Assembly: GCA_007125415.1 (NCBI GenBank)
Contig: SLDH01000084.1
Coordinates: 1 to 5,425 of the forward strand
Length of the DNA: 5,425 bases
Reading direction: 5' to 3'
DNA from: Roseovarius sp.
GTDB taxonomy: Bacteria; Pseudomonadota; Alphaproteobacteria; Rhodobacterales; Rhodobacteraceae
Positions 1 through 5,051 of the stretch are shown in pieces (the stretch's first letter is position 1; each line of letters begins with the position of its first letter). Both the position numbers and the translations under genes were made by a program. Below the pieces are notes generated by a model. It did not search any database. It was not told where the DNA came from and saw only the letters and a list, made by a program, of their open reading frames with translations.

Positions 1-62
1 CGCCGGGAGATCGTGCCCTTGCCCGCCGCGGCGGGGCCGTCGATTGCCACCGTGAATGCCAT
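1..62 (-). CDS. cmk: Cytidylate kinase, N-terminal fragment (runs off left edge)
   Basis: Phosphorylates CMP and dCMP with ATP in the cytoplasm as part of pyrimidine nucleotide supply. Only 20 codons are visible, reading MAFTVAIDGPAAAGKGTISR. This is the beta1 strand followed by the P-loop GPAAAGKGT (residues 9-17), which is typical of bacterial CMP kinase. The ATG at 62 is the only plausible start: an in-frame TAA lies ten codons upstream with no ATG, GTG or TTG between, and an AGGGACGGG purine-rich tract precedes the ATG at normal spacing. The rest of the gene lies outside the window, so integrity cannot be judged. The family is identified with confidence from the P-loop context; other P-loop kinases usually have a different residue pattern around the Gly-Lys-Gly. 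Confidence 0.88.
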   Translation of the reverse strand, partial: MAFTVAIDGPAAAGKGTISR

Positions 63-101
63 GCGCCCGTCCCTAATGCATCCTGATTACGCCCTCAAGC
101 C

Positions 102-118
102 CTTGCCCGAACGGCAAG
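102..118 (-). terminator. Small hairpin between the HMCES-type gene and cmk
   Basis: A perfect 6-bp stem, CTTGCC paired with GGCAAG, closes a 5-nt loop. It lies 43 nt past the stop codon of the upstream minus-strand gene and about 40 nt before the cmk start. There is no T-run after it on the minus strand, so it is at best a weak or Rho-assisted terminator, or a structure in the cmk leader. I see no convincing promoter in the roughly 98-bp gap. Confidence 0.25.
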
Positions 119-160
119 ATACATCCGACATGGCGGCCAAGGCTCATAATTCGAGGAGTC

Positions 161-826
161 TCAGAAATCGAAGCTGGCCTGAGGCGGCTCGAAAGGCTCG
201 ATCACCTCGGGCCCCAGCGCATCACGGCGCAAGGGTGCCACCTCATGCCACTCGAAACGCCCTTCCCAGCCATTGCCGAGGCGCGCCTGAGCGCTGGTGA
301 TATCGGTCTCTCCGGCCAGCCATCCCGCTATCTCGGCCTGCGACAGGATCACCGGCATCCGCGTGTGAATATGGGCGATCTGCGGGCTTGGCGGCCGGGT
401 CAGGATCACGCAGCCCTGCTGCTCCTCCGACATCAATCCGGCGAAGAAACAGAGCGGAGCGTTCTGTTTGACGGTGATGTAAAGAGGTATCTTGCGCCCT
501 CCCTGCTGCATCCATTCGAAATAGCCCAATGCTGGTATGAGGCAGCGCCCCCGTTCGAGGCAGGAGCGCCAGAAGCCGTCACTCTCGATCCGCGCATTGA
601 TCAGCGCCCGGCCGTTCCGCGCCGTGATCTGCCAGTCCGCCGATGTGATCTGCACCGTGCGACCGCTTTGCCGGACGATGGCAATGCGGTCTGTCGGGCA
701 GATCTGATAGCCCGCGCGTGCAGGGGCCGCGTCGGCATCCACTTCAGGCAGGGCACCGAGAAACCCTTCAAGAATGTCCCTGATCTGCGCGAAAGTGAGT
801 TCGCCGGCTGCAAAACGTCCACACAT
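161..826 (-). CDS. HMCES/YedK-type abasic-site processing protein (SRAP domain)
   Basis: SRAP (DUF159) family protein of 221 aa. Known members recognise abasic sites in single-stranded DNA and form a thiazolidine crosslink through Cys2, shielding the lesion; the older label is SOS response-associated peptidase. The ATG at 826 is chosen because it gives MCGRF, so removal of Met exposes the catalytic Cys2. A TTG start at 856 would add ten residues and bury it. Other active-site elements are present: Asn77 in LINARIES with Arg79, Glu104 in GYFEW, and His154 in HTRMPVIL. The segment where most relatives have a WGLIP-like motif reads ADWQIT (63-68), so this is a divergent, compact member. No alphaproteobacterial SOS box (GTTC-N7-GTTC) was seen upstream. 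It lies divergent from the lipoprotein gene. Confidence 0.93.
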   Translation of the reverse strand: MCGRFAAGELTFAQIRDILEGFLGALPEVDADAAPARAGYQICPTDRIAIVRQSGRTVQITSADWQITARNGRALINARIESDGFWRSCLERGRCLIPALGYFEWMQQGGRKIPLYITVKQNAPLCFFAGLMSEEQQGCVILTRPPSPQIAHIHTRMPVILSQAEIAGWLAGETDITSAQARLGNGWEGRFEWHEVAPLRRDALGPEVIEPFEPPQASFDF

Positions 827-874
827 GGGCTCAGCTTGCCACGTGCTCACCTGCAAAAGAACCCCCCGCGGATC

Positions 875-891
875 GTCCGGCCCGGCCGGAC
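875..891. repeat. 17-bp perfect palindrome in the divergent spacer
   Basis: Arms GTCCGGCC and GGCCGGAC flank a single central C. The element sits 49 bp upstream of the HMCES-type ATG and 118 bp upstream of the lipoprotein ATG. It could be an operator for either gene, or fold as RNA with a 6-bp stem and 5-nt loop. Its GC content makes chance more likely than for an AT-rich palindrome. The assignment as regulatory is inference. Confidence 0.35.
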
Positions 892-925
892 CTGTTGTCG
901 ATATGCCGCACAGCGCGCCCTGGGC

Positions 926-957
926 AATCCCGACCCCGTGATTTCGGGGGGATTTTT
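926..957 (+). terminator. Terminator-shaped hairpin upstream of the lipoprotein gene
   Basis: CCCCG (934-938) pairs with CGGGG (945-949) around a 6-nt loop. AATCC (926-930) can pair with GGATT (950-954) across a 3-nt bulge, and T residues run from 953 to 957. This is the shape of an intrinsic terminator for plus-strand transcription, but no plus-strand gene precedes it here. It may be an attenuator in the leader of the lipoprotein gene, whose start is 51 nt away, the end of a small untranslated RNA, or a relic. Confidence 0.4.
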
Positions 958-1008
958 ACACCGGGGGGCGCTAAGGCTTGTGAGAGAGCATGAACAGGTG
1001 GAGTCCCG

Positions 1009-1863
1009 ATGAAGATCAAGGCGCTCATGGTATCCGCGGCCTGCGTATCGTTGCTGGCCGCCTGCGGCGGTGGCAGTGACGACAGTTCGCCAAGGCCGGA
1101 CCCCGAGCGTTTCGCCGGCTCAGGTCAGATCGGTGTCATTCCCACCGCCGATCAGCGCTTCAGCGGCGATGTTCAATCGATGCTCTACGACCCGTCCACC
1201 GATACGCTCACGATCCTCGGTGATCCGTTTGCCTCTGACGGAGAGTTCGTGCGTGTGCCGGAAAAGGATGTGCGAGGCTTTGCGGCATTTGAAAACGAGG
1301 GCGGGACGCGGCGCTATACGGCGCTGGTACGGACGGACAGCCTGAGCGGGTTGTCCGCGGGCGTTGTCGGCACGCCCGTCCGGTTCAACAATGAATTCGG
1401 CGGCACGATGCTTGCGCGCGCCGACACGCCGACTGTGCCTCTGAATGTCGAGTTGACACATGTGGGGAGCTATGCCGGTATTCGCAATGTGGGCCGGAAT
1501 GTCGGTGATGATGACAGCAATTCCTTCCTCCATCGCGTCGAGGGACAGGTTCGGATCAATCTGGATTTCTTCGATGACCGCCCCGCCGGTGCCATCGAAG
1601 GTGTGATCTTTGATCGCATAAGCATGGATCAGACGGTCGAAATAGATGACGATCTGCTCAATGTGATCTATGAAGACATTGTTCTGGAGTTCACCGACAT
1701 CGACAGTCAAGGCCGCTTCAGCGGCATTGCCGCCGGTGGTGGAATAAGCGGCACCTATGCCGGCGTCACATCGGATGATCAGGCCAGCGCCACAGCCGGT
1801 GTTATCGAGATGCAGGGGGGCGGAGAGCTGGAACGCGGCGCGTTTATCACGCAGACCGAGTAG
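1009..1863 (+). CDS. Surface lipoprotein with TbpB-like C-terminal fold
   Basis: 284-aa predicted outer-membrane lipoprotein. A short basic N-terminus and hydrophobic core lead to the lipobox LAAC, with Cys19 as the acylated residue, followed by a flexible GGGSDDSS linker. Gly at +2 gives no inner-membrane retention signal. The start is supported by AGGTGGAG five bases upstream of the ATG. The body is rich in Gly, Asp and beta-strand-like segments such as LYDPSTDTLTILGDPF (59-74) and VGSYAGI (152-158). The end, with ISGTYAG (246-252) and ATAGVIEMQG (261-270), resembles the repeating GxYxG...AxxxxGVxxx pattern at the C-terminus of transferrin-binding-protein B/factor-H-binding-type barrels. 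Similar lipoproteins are common in Rhodobacteraceae with no established ligand. The family link is inferred from pattern, and no ligand can be assigned. No cognate outer-membrane transporter is nearby. Confidence 0.85.
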   Translation: MKIKALMVSAACVSLLAACGGGSDDSSPRPDPERFAGSGQIGVIPTADQRFSGDVQSMLYDPSTDTLTILGDPFASDGEFVRVPEKDVRGFAAFENEGGTRRYTALVRTDSLSGLSAGVVGTPVRFNNEFGGTMLARADTPTVPLNVELTHVGSYAGIRNVGRNVGDDDSNSFLHRVEGQVRINLDFFDDRPAGAIEGVIFDRISMDQTVEIDDDLLNVIYEDIVLEFTDIDSQGRFSGIAAGGGISGTYAGVTSDDQASATAGVIEMQGGGELERGAFITQTE

Positions 1864-1987
1864 CGTCGCGTTTCACGCCACCACAGCGTCTTGCCCACCC
1901 GCAAGTCACCTTTCGCGACACAGGCGGCGCAACTTACCGTGAGAGCGTGTTACAGCGCTGGCCAGCCGACGGGGCGGTGCATACCTT

Positions 1988-2020
1988 GGCATGAAATCCA
2001 TCGAAGGGGGATTTCATGCC
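1988..2020 (+). promoter_or_regulatory. Hairpin sequestering the start codon of the hydrolase-OsmC gene
   Basis: GGCATGAAATCC (1988-1999) is the exact reverse complement of GGATTTCATGCC (2009-2020), leaving a 9-nt loop. The ATG of the downstream gene (2016-2018) is inside the right arm. The Shine-Dalgarno sequence GAAGGGGG (2003-2010) lies in the loop and runs into the stem. A 12-bp perfect stem at this spot should hinder translation initiation unless it is melted or bound. As double-stranded DNA it could equally be an operator with a long central spacer. The pairing is seen directly; the regulatory role is inferred. Confidence 0.6.
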
Positions 2021-3227
2021 GACCGAACGTTTCACATTTGAGGGCCATGCCGGTGGCAAGCTCGACGCCCGGCTTGACCTGCCCGACGGGCCGCATCTGG
2101 CAACCGCACTTTTTGCGCATTGCTTTACCTGTTCCAAGGAGATTCTGGCCGCAAAGCGCATTTCGGCAAGGCTGGCCGGGGCCGGGATCGCCGTTTTGCG
2201 CTTTGATTTCACCGGCCTCGGCCATTCGGAGGGCGAGTTCGAGAACACCTCCTTCACCTCCAATATCGATGATCTGCGCCTCGCGGCGGCAGCTCTGGAG
2301 GCGCGCGGAATGGCTCCCTCTCTCGTGATCGGCCATTCGCTGGGCGGCGCGGCGGTGCTGGGTGCAGCCGGGCAGATTGCAAGCGCGCGGGCGGTGGTCA
2401 CGATCGGCGCGCCCTTTGATCCGGGCCATGTGCTGCACAATTTCGGCGGTGCGCTGGGCCGGATCGAGGCCGATGGGACCGCCGAGGTGGCGCTTGGCGG
2501 ACGAACAGTTCGAATCGGCAGGGAATTCGTCGAGGATGTGCGCGCCGAAGACCTGCAAGACAGGATCGCCGGCCTTCGCAAAGCCCTGCTGGTATTGCAC
2601 GCTCCGCGAGACGAGATCGTGGGCATCGACAATGCCGCCGGGATATTCCGCGCTGCGAAACATCCCAAGAGTTTCGTAACACTCGATGATGCCGACCACC
2701 TGATCACTCGAGAGGCGGATGCGGAATATGTCGCCGGGGTGATCGCCGCCTGGGCGCGCCGCTATCTTGACCTGAGAGCCCCATGCCCGCCTCCCGGCGC
2801 ACCCGAAGGCATCGTTCGGGTCAGTGAGGCGGATACGAAAGCTTTCCTGCAGGATATAAATGCCGGCCCCGATCATCACATTCTCGCCGATGAACCAGTG
2901 GCATATGGCGGGACCAACAAGGGCATGTCACCCTATGGCCTTCTCTCTGCCGGGCTAGGAGCCTGCACCTCGATGACGATCCGCATGTATGCCCGCCGCA
3001 AGGGCTGGCCGCTCGATCATGTGCGGGTCGATGTGAGCCATGACAAGGTGCATGCGCAGGATGCCGATGCCGCCAGTGGAGGCAAGGCCGACAAGTTCAG
3101 GCGGGTGATCTTTCTGGAAGGGGATCTGGATGGGGATCAACGCGCCCGCCTTCTTGAAATCGCGGATCGCTGCCCGGTTCACCGCACCCTTGAGCGCACA
3201 TCGCGGATCGAGACCGTTGCGGGATAA
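2016..3227 (+). CDS. Bifunctional alpha/beta hydrolase-OsmC family protein
   Basis: 403-aa fusion. Residues about 1-250 form an alpha/beta hydrolase: oxyanion-region HCFTCS (35-40), nucleophile elbow GHSLG with Ser108, Asp199 in HAPRDEIV, and His228 in DADHLI, so the catalytic triad looks complete. Residues about 265-403 form an OsmC/Ohr-type peroxidase: the two redox cysteines are Cys317 in GACTSMTIRMYA and Cys386 in DRCPVHRTL. OsmC-type enzymes reduce organic hydroperoxides with thiol cofactors. The hydrolase half may release or prepare an acyl or peroxide substrate, but that is inference. This two-domain order is a known architecture in proteobacteria. No signal peptide is seen, so it is cytoplasmic. 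The ATG at 2016 follows a strong GGGGG Shine-Dalgarno sequence but lies inside a 12-bp hairpin. The gene appears monocistronic, convergent with the receiver gene. Confidence 0.95.
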   Translation: MPTERFTFEGHAGGKLDARLDLPDGPHLATALFAHCFTCSKEILAAKRISARLAGAGIAVLRFDFTGLGHSEGEFENTSFTSNIDDLRLAAAALEARGMAPSLVIGHSLGGAAVLGAAGQIASARAVVTIGAPFDPGHVLHNFGGALGRIEADGTAEVALGGRTVRIGREFVEDVRAEDLQDRIAGLRKALLVLHAPRDEIVGIDNAAGIFRAAKHPKSFVTLDDADHLITREADAEYVAGVIAAWARRYLDLRAPCPPPGAPEGIVRVSEADTKAFLQDINAGPDHHILADEPVAYGGTNKGMSPYGLLSAGLGACTSMTIRMYARRKGWPLDHVRVDVSHDKVHAQDADAASGGKADKFRRVIFLEGDLDGDQRARLLEIADRCPVHRTLERTSRIETVAG

Positions 3228-3236
3228 CCCCCACCC

Positions 3237-3267
3237 GACAGACCCGATGCGGAGTGGCCGGTCTGTC
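3237..3267. terminator. Inverted repeat between convergent genes
   Basis: GACAGACC (3237-3244) pairs perfectly with GGTCTGTC (3260-3267) around a 15-nt loop, starting 10 bp after the stop of the hydrolase-OsmC gene. It lies between convergent genes, where bidirectional termination is expected. There is no T-tract on either side, so intrinsic termination would be weak. No other feature is evident in the 108-bp gap. Confidence 0.4.
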
Positions 3268-3335
3268 ATTGATCTGTCTGTTGGCAATGAAGCACTGAGC
3301 GGCCATTTCCATCAGTTCCTGACGCAGGCCCGCTC

Positions 3336-3698
3336 TCAGCTCGCACCGCCGAAATGCTCCAGCATCGCGGTCAGGTCCTCGGGGGGTATGTCGGCCTGCA
3401 GAAAGGCGCGCGCATTGGCGTTGAGGTTGAAGATCGACCCGTCCGAGAAAAATGATGTGCTTGTCACGAAAACGATCTGAATATCGGGCTGGCGCAACAC
3501 TGCAAGATCGGCCACCGCGAATGCGCTGCCGCGCGCCAGAATCACATCGAGCACGATGATGTTGAAATCGCCTTGCTCCAATGCCGTCGCGGCGCTGTGT
3601 TGATCTTCGGCAAGCCAGACTTCATGGCCCTGGCGCACCATGTGGTTGCACCATAGCTGGCCGAGATCGGTATCGCTTTCGACTATCAGGATCTTCAT
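3336..3698 (-). CDS. Stand-alone response-regulator receiver protein, degenerate switch
   Basis: A 120-aa single REC domain with no output domain. The fold signature is clear: MKILIVESD opens beta1 with acidic Glu7 and Asp9, IIVLDVIL carries the expected phosphoacceptor Asp51, and FVTS (77-80) supplies the switch Thr79. The conserved Lys that normally sits in an FxxKP-like motif after beta5 is missing: the sequence reads AFLQADIPPEDL (98-109), with Gln or Ala where Lys is expected. The protein may therefore be phosphorylated poorly, signal unphosphorylated, or act as a phosphate sink or partner-binding module. No histidine kinase is adjacent. The Shine-Dalgarno sequence upstream of the ATG is weak. 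Upstream lie a nested dyad and, 83 bp away, a CtrA-type site. The receiver call is firm; the partner is unknown. Confidence 0.88.
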   Translation of the reverse strand: MKILIVESDTDLGQLWCNHMVRQGHEVWLAEDQHSAATALEQGDFNIIVLDVILARGSAFAVADLAVLRQPDIQIVFVTSTSFFSDGSIFNLNANARAFLQADIPPEDLTAMLEHFGGAS

Positions 3699-3710
3699 AC
3701 TGGCTTTTCA

Positions 3711-3742
3711 AACGGTACAATGTCACGACAAACCGTGCCGTT
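3711..3742. promoter_or_regulatory. Nested dyad just upstream of the receiver gene
   Basis: Outer arms AACGGTAC (3711-3718) and GTGCCGTT (3735-3742) match at 7 of 8 positions, and inner arms TGTC (3721-3724) and GACA (3727-3730) match fully. The element begins 12 bp upstream of the receiver start codon, where a repressor or the promoter itself would be expected. No good -35/-10 pair could be assigned. Operator function is inferred from symmetry and position only. Confidence 0.35.
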
Positions 3743-3780
3743 CGGCCCCCAACAGCATGCCCGGTATCTGGGCGCAATGA

Positions 3781-3796
3781 TTAACAAAACCTTAAC
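3781..3796 (+). promoter_or_regulatory. CtrA-type binding site (TTAA-N7-TTAA)
   Basis: TTAACAAAACCTTAAC is an exact match to the alphaproteobacterial CtrA full-site consensus TTAA-N7-TTAA, in an otherwise GC-rich spacer. It lies 83 bp upstream of the receiver ATG on one side and about 165 bp upstream of cobD on the other. The receiver gene is the more likely target because of distance and because CtrA commonly controls signalling genes. The match is seen; binding is inferred. Confidence 0.5.
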
Positions 3797-3844
3797 GGAT
3801 GAGTGACGCTACCGTGAGCAGGAAATTCACCCAAGACCGGGGAT

Positions 3845-3894
3845 CTGAAATCTGCGGATTCCTGCCAAGTCTGCAAGGATTTCAGCATGAAATC
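3845..3894 (+). promoter_or_regulatory. cobD leader with two mutually exclusive hairpins
   Basis: Three short blocks compete for pairing. CTGAAATC (3845-3852) is complementary to GATTTCAG (3878-3885). The same middle block, GATTTCA (3878-3884), is also complementary to TGAAATC (3888-3894) across a 3-nt loop. Folding one way excludes the other. The second hairpin covers the ATG of the overlapping small ORF at 3887 and abuts its AAGGA ribosome site. This resembles an attenuator or switch layout. I could not find the conserved boxes of a cobalamin riboswitch, so the signal, if any, is unknown. Confidence 0.35.
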
Positions 3895-4009
3895 GCCGGT
3901 TCGAGTGCCGTTGGTGACCTTGGCCTGCATGACGCTGCGTCACCGCAAGGTGCCTGAGCATGGCGGCAGCGCTGGCCATTGCGATGCTGCTGGACGCGGT
4001 GCTGGGTGA
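3887..4009 (+). CDS. Possible 40-aa leader ORF overlapping the cobD start
   Basis: ATG at 3887 is preceded by AAGGA at good spacing and reads 40 codons, beginning MKSPVRVPLVTLACMTLR, to a TGA at 4007-4009, out of frame with cobD and past its start by 50 nt. Its ribosome site is at least as good as the AAGG before cobD. It has no recognisable domain. It could couple or compete with cobD initiation as a leader peptide, or be a chance ORF in GC-rich DNA. Within it, TGACGC-T-GCGTCA (3930-3942) forms a short dyad just before the cobD ribosome site. Confidence 0.2.
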   Translation: MKSPVRVPLVTLACMTLRHRKVPEHGGSAGHCDAAGRGAG

Positions 4010-4868
4010 GCCGAAATGGCTGTGGCATCGCGTGCCGCATCCGGCTGTCGTGATGGGCCGCCTTGTAGGTTGGTGCGACTGGCGATGGAACAGCGGTGCC
4101 GCGCGCCGGCTGAAAGGCTGCCTCGCCATGGGGCTGATGGGCGCGGGAGCCCTCGCGCTGGGCTCGGCGCTGGCGCAGTTTGGAGCACTGGTGGAATGCG
4201 CCGTGGCCGCGATTCTGCTGGCACAGAAATCGCTGGTTCAGCACGTGCGCGCCGTGAGCCAAGGGCTGCGCATCTCGCTGGGCGAAGGGCGGCGTGCCGT
4301 TGCGATGATCGTGGGCCGTGATACAGCGGCCATGCAGGAAAGTGATGTCGCCCGTGCTTCGATCGAGTCGGCCGCCGAGAATCTCAGTGACGGGGTGGTG
4401 GCACCGGCCTTCTGGTTTCTGATCGCGGGGTTGCCGGGCCTGTTGCTCTACAAGATAACCAATACCGCCGACAGCATGATCGGCCATCGCACGGCGCGCC
4501 ACGCTGAATTCGGCTGGGCTGCGGCGCGACTCGATGATCTGCTCAATCTCGTTCCCGCGCGACTTACCGGCACGCTGATCGCCCTGCGCTACAGGCTCTG
4601 GCAGGACTGGGCCGCCATCGCGGCAGAAGCGCGGGCGCACCGCTCGCCCAATGCGGGCTGGTCCGAGGCCGCCATGGCCCGCGCGCTGGGCGTGGCTCTT
4701 TCCGGCCCGCGATCCTATGACGGCATAGAGCGCGACTTTCCTTACGTGAATCCGAAGGGTGCAAGGAAAATCGGCGCGAATGAGATCGAGGCCGCCTGCG
4801 CCGCGCTCTGGCAGGTCTGGGCCCTCTTGCTGGTTTTCGTGATCGGCTGGGCAGTCCTTCTGAGCTGA
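3960..4868 (+). CDS. cobD: Adenosylcobinamide-phosphate synthase CobD/CbiB
   Basis: 302-aa integral membrane protein of cobalamin synthesis. It attaches the aminopropanol (phosphate) arm to adenosylcobyric acid, giving adenosylcobinamide (phosphate). Family landmarks in order: LDAVLGEP (11-18), HPAVVMG (27-33), SAAENLSDGVVAPAFW (137-152), KITNTADSMIGH (165-176) and RLDDLLNLVPARL (190-202). Hydrophobic spans lie near 55-89, 149-165 and 284-301. Length fits the usual 300-320 aa. The ATG is preceded by AAGGTG, and an in-frame TGA lies ten codons upstream, so a longer form is unlikely. No other cob gene is in the window. The partner cobC, often next to cobD in related genomes, is not seen, and an insertion element begins about 70 bp downstream. 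Regulation may involve the structured leader. Confidence 0.96.
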   Translation: MAAALAIAMLLDAVLGEPKWLWHRVPHPAVVMGRLVGWCDWRWNSGAARRLKGCLAMGLMGAGALALGSALAQFGALVECAVAAILLAQKSLVQHVRAVSQGLRISLGEGRRAVAMIVGRDTAAMQESDVARASIESAAENLSDGVVAPAFWFLIAGLPGLLLYKITNTADSMIGHRTARHAEFGWAAARLDDLLNLVPARLTGTLIALRYRLWQDWAAIAAEARAHRSPNAGWSEAAMARALGVALSGPRSYDGIERDFPYVNPKGARKIGANEIEAACAALWQVWALLLVFVIGWAVLLS

Positions 4869-4870
4869 TC

Positions 4871-4889
4871 GGCGGCCTGCCATGCCGCC
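4871..4889 (+). terminator. Possible hairpin after cobD
   Basis: GGCGGC pairs with GCCGCC around a 7-nt loop, starting 3 nt after the cobD stop codon. No T-run follows, so intrinsic termination is doubtful. A 6-mer GTCACA occurs twice (4891-4896 and 4917-4922) in the following spacer without an obvious role. Confidence 0.25.
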
Positions 4890-5051
4890 TGTCACAGATC
4901 GGCTCGGTTCCGCATTGTCACAACCGTTGCCGTTAGCAGGCCGCTGAAATAGTCCTTGAGCCGGAACGCTGTCCCGTCATCAGGGTATATTTTCTTGATC
5001 GGGCTGCCTGTCGGCGCGGGCGGCGTATGCCCCGGGGAGCGTTTCTGCGCC

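Noticed and set aside
827..1008. SOS/LexA box for the HMCES-type gene
   Set aside because: No GTTC-N7-GTTC or GAAC-N7-GAAC arrangement exists in the spacer.
245..1012. Long plus-strand open frame opposite the HMCES-type gene
   Set aside because: It is antisense to a gene with clear catalytic motifs, its sequence has no recognisable domain, and it overlaps the lipoprotein start. It is a shadow of GC-rich codon use.
1865..1919. GTCGCG/CGCGAC and CTTGC/GCAAG pairs after the lipoprotein gene as a terminator
   Set aside because: The first has a loop of over 40 nt and the second only 5 bp, and neither is followed by a T-run.
1957..1966. 10-bp palindrome GCTGGCCAGC upstream of the hydrolase-OsmC gene
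   Set aside because: It is short and GC-rich, and expected by chance in such DNA; no supporting promoter elements were seen.
1950..2879. Long minus-strand open frames opposite the hydrolase-OsmC gene
   Set aside because: They mirror a gene with two intact active sites and show no domain or credible start signal.
3895..3915. GGTTCGAGTGCC resembles a tRNA T-arm
   Set aside because: The flanking five-base stems do not pair, and no acceptor stem, D-arm or anticodon arm could be placed around it.
3799..3959. Cobalamin riboswitch upstream of cobD
   Set aside because: No GCCACTG-type B12 box or other conserved core was found on the plus strand, so the leader is described only by its visible pairings.
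3882..4895. 337-codon minus-strand open frame opposite cobD
   Set aside because: It is longer than cobD but rich in Arg, His, Gln and Pro with no recognisable fold, whereas the plus strand encodes all CobD landmarks.
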